Below, one piece after another: positions 53,666 to 61,108 of a DNA stretch of 64,000 nucleotides. Origin of the DNA: Collimonas sp. PA-H2 (GTDB taxonomy: Bacteria; Pseudomonadota; Gammaproteobacteria; Burkholderiales; Burkholderiaceae_D); contig NZ_PDBX01000001.1 in NCBI RefSeq assembly GCF_002564105.1, positions 930,001-994,000 on the forward strand, in the 5' to 3' direction. The position numbers were made by a program, and so were the translations under genes. Every line of letters begins with the position of its first letter. The stretch's first letter is position 1. The notes below the pieces were generated by a model. That model saw only the letters and a list, made by a program, of their open reading frames with translations. It ran no database searches and was not told the DNA's origin.

Positions 53666-53742
53666 AATACTCGGTTAAATGCACTGGTTTTAACGCAATT
53701 CGGAAAACCAGCAACTTCCCCCGTTTATTAGGAGCCTTCGAA

Positions 53743-53811
53743 GGAAATTGGTTGCAACGGCGTGACGCAAAAAAAGCGTTATTTTATATCACACCGTTGC
53801 CGGTAATTTCC
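53743..53811. repeat. Imperfect inverted repeat
   Basis: GGAAATT...GCAACGG.GTGA pairs with TCAC.CCGTTGC...AATTTCC over about 23 positions with some mismatches, around an AT-rich loop with an A7 run. It may be a terminator-like or MITE-like remnant between the SDR remnant and the LysR gene. Confidence 0.45.
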
Positions 53812-53891
53812 CCGCGTAGCTTACGGGGTACTGCAAACAGCTGTAATTTGAATAGACGATGAATGCCTGGAAAATTGGCGGCGATTCAGTT

Positions 53892-54797
53892 TTAAGTTGA
53901 CAATGCTGACGCCTCTTTCAACATTTCATAGAGGTTCTGCGCACCTGGCGAGAACACGCGGCCGGACCGGCGAATAATGCCCAATGTACGCGTGATAGCC
54001 GGCTCCTTGAGCGGGATTGCGCGCAGTACGCTTGAGCGATCCGACGGCATCGCGAGTTGCGGCACCACGGCAATACCGAGCCCGGCCTTCACCATCTCAA
54101 GCAACGTTGAAACATGGCGCACTTCAATGAACGAAGCGGGCTGCTTTTCTGACGGTGCCATCGCCATATCCAGCATCATCCGATTACCACTCGATTTGGC
54201 CACCGTCATGTAGGGATACTTGCCGATATCCTGCCAATTGACAGCACGCCGGCGCGCCAACGGGTGGTCGGGTAAGCAGGCCAACACAAAACTCTCCTGC
54301 ATGATAGGTTCGAAGTCGATGCCCTGTTCCTGCGCACCGAGAAAATTGATGCCAAAATCGGAATCTCCGCGCGCAACATTGTTCAGCACTTCATGTGCGC
54401 CTTCATCCACGATACGTATGCGAATCGTAGGAAATTGCGCATTGAAGCGCTGCAGGATCGGTGCTAGAAAATTGTGCGCTATCGAAGGCACGCAGGCCAC
54501 GGTGATTTGCCCAAAATGCGTATAGGAAATGTCGCTGATGTTGTGCAAAGACGTTTCGACGCCATCGAGGATCTCGACTGCCTTGGCAAAAAATTCACGC
54601 CCTACCAGAGTTAGCGCCACACGCCGGGTGGTACGTTCAAACAGTTTGACGTTGAGTGCGTCTTCCAGTTTGCCGATGCGGCGTGACAGCGCCGGCTGCG
54701 AGATGTTCAGCGCCAACGCCGCCGCCCGGAAACCGCCCTGCTCTACAACCGCCACCATGGCTTGCAGGTCGCTTAAATCAAAACGTAGTTGATACAT
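53892..54797 (-). CDS. LysR family regulator (TcuR-like)
   Basis: The 301-residue LysR protein has a helix-turn-helix (MVAVVEQGGFRAAALALNIS, PALSRRIGKLEDALNVKLFE) and a full effector domain (ITVACVPSIAHNFLAPIL). It is divergent from an aconitate-isomerase-like gene and an MHS transporter gene. That matches regulators of tricarballylate/aconitate use (TcuR group). A TTATC...GATAA dyad lies between them. The ligand is inferred from the neighbours. Confidence 0.85.
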   Translation of the reverse strand: MYQLRFDLSDLQAMVAVVEQGGFRAAALALNISQPALSRRIGKLEDALNVKLFERTTRRVALTLVGREFFAKAVEILDGVETSLHNISDISYTHFGQITVACVPSIAHNFLAPILQRFNAQFPTIRIRIVDEGAHEVLNNVARGDSDFGINFLGAQEQGIDFEPIMQESFVLACLPDHPLARRRAVNWQDIGKYPYMTVAKSSGNRMMLDMAMAPSEKQPASFIEVRHVSTLLEMVKAGLGIAVVPQLAMPSDRSSVLRAIPLKEPAITRTLGIIRRSGRVFSPGAQNLYEMLKEASALST

Positions 54798-54847
54798 TTT
54801 TATTGATACCTTTAACGCATCAAAAGTAAGTATTTATGCATTTTACT

Positions 54848-54869
54848 TTATCAATCGGGTTCGTGATAA
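54848..54869. promoter_or_regulatory. Candidate LysR operator
   Basis: TTATC and GATAA form a dyad 22 bases overall, a T-N11-A-type arrangement. It lies between the divergent LysR gene and the rightward aconitate-isomerase-like gene, about 60 bases before the latter's start. Assignment to the adjacent LysR is inference. Confidence 0.4.
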
Positions 54870-54926
54870 TTGCCCGATAAAACCTCAATTGCAGCGTAGT
54901 TGCATAAAAAACAGGAGACAAAGAAA

Positions 54927-55709
54927 GTGCGAATCAAACAAGCAATTTACCGACTGTTCGCTCTCGGCGCAGTCAGTCTAGTCCTGTTGTCTGGCACGAC
55001 TCAGGCTGAAGAGATTAACGTGATGATTTCGGGTGGCTTCACCGCAGCCTACAAAGCATTGGCGCCTAAATTCGAGGCGGCTACCGGCAACACCTTGTCT
55101 ACCGCCTTCGGCCCCTCAATGGGCAAGGCGCCGGAGGCGATTCCCAACCGCCTCGAACATGGCGAACCGGCCGATGTCGTGATCATGGTCGGTTATGCAC
55201 TGAGCGACCTGATCAAGCAAGGTAAAGTCGACGCCGACAGTCGCGTCGACTTGGCCGATTCCCGCATCGGCATGGCGGTCAAGGCCGGCGCTGCGAAGCC
55301 AGACATCAGCACGGTGGAGGGCTTGAAATCAGCCATGCTCAACGCTAAATCGATCGCCTATTCTGACAGCGCAAGTGGCGTCTATATCGAGCGCGAGCTG
55401 TTCAAGAAGCTGGGTATTGAAGAACAAGTCAAACCAAAAGCACGCATGATCCAGAAAACCCCCGTCGGGTCGTTGGTTGCCAGCGGCGAATACGAGTTGG
55501 GCTTCCAGCAGGTAAGCGAAATTCTGCCCGTGCAAGGTGTCGACTTTGTCGCGAAAATTCCGGAACAGGTCCAAAGTGTCACCATCTTCTCGGCCGGGAT
55601 ACCGGTCGGCGCCAAACATCCGAACGCTGCTCGTGCACTGATCCGTTACCTAGCCTCGCCCGGAGCGCGCGATGAAGTGATCAAAAGCGGACTGGATCCG
55701 AAGCAATAA
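54927..55709 (+). CDS. Periplasmic aconitate isomerase-like (ModA-fold) protein
   Basis: The start is set at the GTG at 54927 (RIKQAIYRLFALGA follows), which has AGGAGA 8 bases upstream. This gives 260 residues with a signal peptide ending near TTQAEE. The fold is that of molybdate-type substrate-binding proteins (INVMISGGFTAAYKALAPKF, VIMVGYALSDL, AYSDSASGVYIE). Periplasmic aconitate isomerases described from Pseudomonas belong to this same fold and size. The neighbours here are a TcuR-like LysR and a citrate/tricarballylate-type symporter, with no ABC permease or ATPase. So isomerisation of trans-aconitate to cis-aconitate is more likely than molybdate binding. Confidence 0.65.
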   Translation: MRIKQAIYRLFALGAVSLVLLSGTTQAEEINVMISGGFTAAYKALAPKFEAATGNTLSTAFGPSMGKAPEAIPNRLEHGEPADVVIMVGYALSDLIKQGKVDADSRVDLADSRIGMAVKAGAAKPDISTVEGLKSAMLNAKSIAYSDSASGVYIERELFKKLGIEEQVKPKARMIQKTPVGSLVASGEYELGFQQVSEILPVQGVDFVAKIPEQVQSVTIFSAGIPVGAKHPNAARALIRYLASPGARDEVIKSGLDPKQ

Positions 55710-55799
55710 CTCCGTCCGCGCTATTAGCCAAGGTATTCGTAGAAGTCTGCGCCATGTCCTTCCGTGAGGCGCAGGGCCCCAATCGCTTATGAGATCAAA

Positions 55800-57119
55800 A
55801 TGACAGCCATCGCAGCAGCAACTCCGTCGAAGTTCGGCACGGTCCTCCGTGTCACCAGCGGCAATTTCATGGAAATGTTTGACTTTTTCCTGTTCGGATT
55901 TTACGCCACTTACATTTCCAAAACCTTCTTCCCCTCGGGCGATGAATTCGCCTCACTGATGCTGACTTTCATGACCTTCGGCGCTGGCTTTTTGATGCGT
56001 CCGCTCGGCGCCATCCTGCTCGGCGCCTACGTAGACCGCGTCGGCCGCCGCCAAGGCTTGATCGTGACCCTGGCCCTGATGGCGCTTGGTACCGTTCTGA
56101 TTGCTTTCGTACCGGGTTTTGCGACCATCGGCTATCTGGCGCCATTCCTGGTGCTGATCGGCCGTTTACTACAAGGCTTTTCCGCCGGTGTCGAATTGGG
56201 CGGTGTCTCGGTCTATCTGGCTGAGATGGCAACGCCAGGCAACAAGGGCTTCTATGTCAGCTGGCAATCGGCCAGCCAGCAGGTGGCCATCATCGTCGCG
56301 GCGGCATTGGGTTACGCACTCAATATCTGGCTGAGCCCGCTGCAAATCGGTTCCTGGGGCTGGCGTGTTCCGTTCTTCATCGGTTGCATGATCGTGCCCG
56401 TACTGTTCATGATCCGCCGTTCCTTGCAGGAAACGGAAGAGTTCATGAAGCGCAAGCAGCGTCCCGACGCGCGCGCCATTTTCCGTTCGATGCTCGATAA
56501 CTGGGGCCTGGTGATCACCGGGATGATGCTGGTGGCGATGACCACCGTCTCGTTCTACCTGATCACGATTTACACACCTACTTTCGGCAAGAACGTACTC
56601 AAACTCAGTACTACCGACAGCCTGATCGTGACCCTGTGCGTTGGTATTTCCAACTTTATTTGGCTGCCGATCATGGGTGCGTTGTCGGACCGGCTCGGTC
56701 GCCGCCCTATCCTGATTTTTTTCACCGCGCTGACCATTCTGAGCGCCTATCCGGCCATGACATGGCTAACCTGTGCCCCCAGCTTCGAGAAGATGCTGGT
56801 CGTCGAGCTGTGGTTGTCATTCCTGTATGCCAGCTACAACGGGGCTATGGTCGTTGCGCTGACCGAGGTGATGCCGGTCGAGGTGCGCACGGCTGGCTTT
56901 TCCCTGGCTTACAGTCTGGCGACAGCGATTTTTGGCGGCTTCACGCCGGCCATCGCCACCGCGTTGATCGAAGCGACAGGCGATAAGGCCGCACCGGGCT
57001 TATGGATGACATTTGCTGCTGTGTGCGGCCTGATCGCAACGTTGGTACTGTACCGCAAAGGTAGCGTTAAATATCGGGCAGATTCTGAGGAGCGATGTTC
57101 CATCCAAAACGCTTCTTAA
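55800..57119 (+). CDS. MHS-family MFS transporter (citrate/tricarballylate type)
   Basis: The start is placed at the ATG at 55800 ([13 protein letters not shown]), giving 439 residues and 12 probable membrane helices. The metabolite:H+ symporter signatures are visible: [20 protein letters not shown] at helix 1, [12 protein letters not shown] in loop 2-3, and [13 protein letters not shown] in the second half. It resembles CitA/TcuC-type proton symporters for citrate, tricarballylate or aconitate. It follows the aconitate-isomerase-like gene by 90 bp in one operon. Together they would isomerise trans-aconitate in the periplasm and import the product. Confidence 0.85.
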   Translation: MTAIAAATPSKFGTVLRVTSGNFMEMFDFFLFGFYATYISKTFFPSGDEFASLMLTFMTFGAGFLMRPLGAILLGAYVDRVGRRQGLIVTLALMALGTVLIAFVPGFATIGYLAPFLVLIGRLLQGFSAGVELGGVSVYLAEMATPGNKGFYVSWQSASQQVAIIVAAALGYALNIWLSPLQIGSWGWRVPFFIGCMIVPVLFMIRRSLQETEEFMKRKQRPDARAIFRSMLDNWGLVITGMMLVAMTTVSFYLITIYTPTFGKNVLKLSTTDSLIVTLCVGISNFIWLPIMGALSDRLGRRPILIFFTALTILSAYPAMTWLTCAPSFEKMLVVELWLSFLYASYNGAMVVALTEVMPVEVRTAGFSLAYSLATAIFGGFTPAIATALIEATGDKAAPGLWMTFAAVCGLIATLVLYRKGSVKYRADSEERCSIQNAS

Positions 57120-57174
57120 AGAAGGACGGAGGCCGATTGCTGCAATATAGGTATCTTTGGCAGATTCAAATTTT

Positions 57175-57345
57175 CGGAGGCGGTAAAGGAAGTTCAGGCC
57201 GTCAATTTACCCTTCCCTGTATTGCTTGCCGCAGCAACCATTGCAACGCAACTGGGAGACTCCCTGTTGATCATCACCAACTTTTCCAATGTGGCTGGCA
57301 GGAGTCGGCCTCGCCGTGTTCATACTGCTGACCATCCCATTCGGT
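57175..57345 (+). pseudogene. DoxX-family remnant, frameshifted
   Basis: One frame reads LPFPVLLAAATIATQLGDSL, then LIITNFSNV; a second frame continues with MWLAGVGLAVFILLTIPFG. Together they make the middle helices of a DoxX-type membrane protein, joined by a frameshift near 57290. The start and end of the gene are missing; an IS5-type remnant follows directly. Confidence 0.6.
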
Positions 57346-57371
57346 CAACACTCGCGACCGCCCGCCGTTGT

Positions 57372-57612
57372 CCCAATTGCTGCACGGTGCCTAGACACGC
57401 GTGTGGAGCGATTTGGCGTACATCGGCCAGAAAGAAACGTTCAGCAAGGTAACGCCAAACGCCCGCGATTTCACCAACCGTCGCGGTACACGCAGCCACG
57501 CGTTGACCGAAGACGAGCCCATGACGAACAAGCGCAAGGCGAGCGTGCGCGCCAGGGCAGAACATGCGTTCGGGGTGATCAAACACATCTTGGGATTCGC
57601 GAAGGTACCCCT
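57372..57612 (+). pseudogene. IS5-family transposase C-terminal remnant
   Basis: The frame reads LLHGA, an in-frame TAG, then TRVWSDLAYIGQKETFSKV, NARDFTNRRGTRSH and ASVRARAEHAFGVIKHILGF. This is the C-terminal part of an IS5-type transposase, with the final Glu of the DDE triad in the RAEHAFG motif. The N-terminal catalytic region and both ends are lost. Confidence 0.75.
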
Positions 57613-58369
57613 GCAACCAATAGAAGACGAACCAGCTACTAGCTTTAGCAGCTGGTCCGTTTTCATTTTGGCCCGGACTTCATCGTCCTGTAGTTCAATT
57701 TGAATTTTCCCTAAGATATCAGAATCATCGCCGTTATCGTATCGACTAACGCTGACTGCTTTCCGGCGCGAAATGCGGCAATCGCTTTCTGCATGGTTTG
57801 CTCATACATTCCTGGCGAGGGCCAACGAACTCGCTGCCGATCCTGGATCACGTTGAAGCCATTGCAAGGAGACTGGATCACATCGACGGGGCGTGCAGCA
57901 GGAATCGAATCCTGCGCGATTAAAAAAACTAAGGTGTTTTTCTGACCAACCGACTTGGTTATTAATTGATGGTAATCGGTTTGATTATATTGCCAGGCCC
58001 ATTTATTGCTTTTGCACTCTACAATTTTCTTTAAGGAATGGTTTCAAGAAAATAGTACTGTGGGGAGTTTTGTTCTCGGTTGGCGGCGGTGGCTATGTGC
58101 TTGTCGGCTTGGTTATCCTTATTGTGAGCACGCCCTTTAGGGGGAACCCGAATAACGAAAAAAATAGATTTTTCTTTCTTGTAAAACAATCTCAGTTCCG
58201 TCACCTGAGCTGCTCATTAGACACAATGCAGGAGGAGTAAGGCAACTAAAGGCTAATCTGACTTCTTCTTCAAGTGCTGGAGAAATGATATCAATAGTCC
58301 ACTCACAATGCGGCCTACTAATCAATTCGACGTCGATCTTTCTATCCAACTCGTTTATTTCTATTTCTC
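57613..58369. other. Region without recognised gene
   Basis: About 750 bp between the IS5 remnant and the large lipoprotein gene. A 115-codon rightward frame (57893-58240) includes a hydrophobic stretch (VLVGLVILIV) but has no good ribosome site or recognised family. The promoter for the lipoprotein gene should lie in the AT-rich last 150 bp. Confidence 0.4.
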
Positions 58370-60430
58370 ATGCCTACCCCACATTTTTTGACCAGGAACT
58401 ACCTTGCTGCACTGATCGTTTCCCTTGCAGCTGCCGGCTGCGGCGGTGGCGATGGCGGTACAACGAGCGGCAAGACCAACAGTAACGCCGACACCACAAC
58501 GGCGGTTGTCGATATTACCGCGGCTATCCTCGCCAATCAGAACATCGCGCTCAGCACCGACTCCGTTATCAATCTACCAGCCGGCGTCACTACTTATACT
58601 GGAGTGATCTCGGGCCAAGGAACGCTGCTCTTAAATCCTGCCGCAGGCAGTAGCCATCCGAGCACTTTTGTCCTCACTCAGGCCAGCACATTTATGCTAC
58701 CCGACAGTCGTCAGATTGAGACAGTGACAAAATCCGTCTATCCTGGTATGGGATATGCTCTCAGCATTACCGGAAGTAATCCTCCTGTGTTGACTATCAA
58801 TCCTGGCGTAACGCTGCAAATCGGCAGCAATACGAGCGCAGATAACTCGCCGAATATTATCGCCACCTCGGACAGTAAAAACCTGGCAAGTGTGGTTAAT
58901 GGGGAGCTTAATCTCAACAATATTCTCAACAATGGCGCTATCGTGCTGAACAGTGCCCAGTTCATTTTGCTGGGTGAAATCAGCGGCAGCGGCTCTATCT
59001 CACAATTGCCGAACGCTTGGGGCGGCAATTCCATGGGTGGCGTCAACCCATTCTCTGGGGTGCTGGCGTTGAGCGCCGGACAGGATTTCGGGACGAATCA
59101 CGTCAGCCCATCGATATCCAACGCCAAGGCAGTGGTCAATGAAGGGTCGTGGCTGGTTCGGAGTGCACCCAACAGCGTTGTGACTGTCACGCAGAATATC
59201 TACGAGGCGAGTTTTGGCGGGGATATCAATTTCCATCCCATCGGCAATTCGAGAATCATCATGCGTGGCGTTTATAGCCACACGGATAACAGCCCGCACG
59301 GAAGCCCTAATCTGCTCAACCCCGGTTTGAGCGACGCCAGCCTGAATCTGGCGAAAGTGATTTACCGCGGCGGCCCGAATGACGTCAATGGCAACGACGG
59401 CAGCTATAGAGGCATCAATATCGAAAGCGGCGGCACGGTCCAGTGGGGAGACGGCACGACGCACGACTTTTTCCTGCCCTCCGCGCCGTCGCCGTTCGCG
59501 GTGAGCCCGGCGCTGGGGGCAAAGAATGCATATATCAACCTGCATCGAGGCGGCACTCTGGCCTTGAACTACAATGGTCCGGTCTCGCTGAACGCGGGTA
59601 TCACCGGCGGCGGCGGTGGCCCTGACCGGGACGGCAGTACAGGAGTGGGTAATGTCACCATCATGTCGACGACCGGCAACGATGTTACCTTTAGCCAGCC
59701 GCAAAATTACAATGGCATTACAACCATCGGTGCCAAGGCAATTTTACGATTGGGAGCTGGCTCGCCGCAGCCTTTGAACTACGATAAATTGGTCTACAAC
59801 AGCTCGACTCAACAATACGCCAAGAGCACGACGTTGCAAGCAACTTACAGCGGCGACAGCAGTTTGCTGACGGCAGAGTCGGCAAGTGGCGCATCGACCG
59901 ACAGCATCGTGAACGACGGCAGCCTGATTGTTCAAAACACGACCGATGCCATCACACTTTCCAATATCAGCGGTACCGGGACTTTTCTGCAGAACGGTAC
60001 AGCCAGCACTACCTTGCGTAACAACAGCTTCAGCGGAGCTGCCATCATCAACAGCGGTGGCGTACTGGCGGCCAGCGCAAATGCTTTCGGCAGCGGCAAC
60101 CTGATCAACAACGCTGGCCTCAGTCTAGGAAACGCGCAGTTTGAACTGACGTTGGCCGGCAGTTATCAACAAAACGCAAACGGTTCTTTGACATTGCCAA
60201 TCAACGGTATCAGCAAAGGCGTCGACTACGGCCATCTGACGGTAGCCGGCCCGGTTGTTTTGGGTGGTGTCCTGGCGTTAAACTTCAGCGGCACTTTCAC
60301 GAGCGGCCAGAAATTTACATTGATCGATGCCGGTGGCGGCATCACCGGTTCTTTCAGCAATGTTACGAGTTCTGGGCCTGCCGTCGACATCACGTTGAAT
60401 GGAGGGGTTTTGTATGCGACAGTGAGGTAA
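58370..60430 (+). CDS. Large lipoprotein, beta-helix/passenger-like
   Basis: The 686-residue protein has a type II signal peptide with lipobox AAAGC (Cys near 24), followed by GGGDGG and a Thr/Asn-rich linker. The body is Asn/Gly/Ser-rich with repeated short strands (IVNDGSLIVQNTTDAITLSN, NINNILNNGAIVLN-type turns). It ends with segments such as LTVAGPVVLGGVLALNFSG and FTLIDAGGGITGSFSNV, which are autotransporter-associated repeat motifs. No C-terminal translocator barrel is present. It is probably a surface or outer-membrane-anchored parallel beta-helix protein, perhaps an adhesin. The partner for surface exposure is not in the window. Confidence 0.7.
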   Translation: MPTPHFLTRNYLAALIVSLAAAGCGGGDGGTTSGKTNSNADTTTAVVDITAAILANQNIALSTDSVINLPAGVTTYTGVISGQGTLLLNPAAGSSHPSTFVLTQASTFMLPDSRQIETVTKSVYPGMGYALSITGSNPPVLTINPGVTLQIGSNTSADNSPNIIATSDSKNLASVVNGELNLNNILNNGAIVLNSAQFILLGEISGSGSISQLPNAWGGNSMGGVNPFSGVLALSAGQDFGTNHVSPSISNAKAVVNEGSWLVRSAPNSVVTVTQNIYEASFGGDINFHPIGNSRIIMRGVYSHTDNSPHGSPNLLNPGLSDASLNLAKVIYRGGPNDVNGNDGSYRGINIESGGTVQWGDGTTHDFFLPSAPSPFAVSPALGAKNAYINLHRGGTLALNYNGPVSLNAGITGGGGGPDRDGSTGVGNVTIMSTTGNDVTFSQPQNYNGITTIGAKAILRLGAGSPQPLNYDKLVYNSSTQQYAKSTTLQATYSGDSSLLTAESASGASTDSIVNDGSLIVQNTTDAITLSNISGTGTFLQNGTASTTLRNNSFSGAAIINSGGVLAASANAFGSGNLINNAGLSLGNAQFELTLAGSYQQNANGSLTLPINGISKGVDYGHLTVAGPVVLGGVLALNFSGTFTSGQKFTLIDAGGGITGSFSNVTSSGPAVDITLNGGVLYATVR

Positions 60431-60609
60431 AGCTGCAACTAGCACGTCGTTAGCAGACACCAAGACAAGTTGTTGCTCGATCCGGCCAGCAATGGAATGT
60501 ACCTATGCGACTGGGGCAGATGACTAAGGCTATTTCTTAACGTCTTGGCGGTGCTCAATGGAAGTAGCTCGATACTGCTCGGCGGAAAGAATTTCCCCCA
60601 GTTCGATTA

Positions 60610-61107
60610 GTCGAGGCCCACCATGTGTTCGACATCTAGTACCGCAACACGTCGGACATCGTGTCAACCGCAATCACAGGGGACATGCACAGCTTGAACA
60701 AAGTGAATTTTGCGATCCTGCACTGGTTCGGGCCACGCTATGAGCCACGTTTCACCGATCTCAATGTGCAACTTGGCGAAATTTACTGCGCAGCCGATTC
60801 GGCGCTGCACGTGCATTGCCTCATCCAGCCGTCAGGGCGAATCGACCTGCCGACGATCCTCGATGGAAAAGAGAACATCGACTACGTCGTCGCCACGCTG
60901 GGGTTAAAGGAGACAACTCAGGGCTCACAGATCCGCTAGCTAAGCACCTACACCGATGCGAACCCGACGCGTCGGGCGATCTTTGAATACGACCGGCTGG
61001 TGCGCAGTATCCACACGCTGCGGTAGCTGCAACGAAAGGCATTGGCGCTGCTCAAGTCGATTTCGCCGGTCGCATGGCGGCATGTGCACTTGAATCGGCG
61101 CTACGGC
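60610..61107 (+). pseudogene. Tn3-family transposase C-terminal remnant
   Basis: The frame starts EAHHVFDI, then TAG, then YRNTSDIVSTAITGDMHS and LNKVNFAILHWFGPRYEPRF. Later come DLPTILDGKENIDYVVATLG and TYTDANPTRRAIFEYDRLV, with two more stops (after GSQIR and HTLR), ending SISPVAWRHVHLNRRYGF. These are Tn3 transposase C-terminal motifs. The N-terminal two thirds and terminal repeats are gone. It runs up to the stop of the convergent lipoprotein gene. Confidence 0.85.
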
Positions 61108-61108
61108 T

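Noticed and set aside
54927..55709. Molybdate-binding protein ModA
   Set aside because: The fold fits, but there are no modB/modC genes; the LysR and MHS-symporter context favours an aconitate-isomerase-like role.
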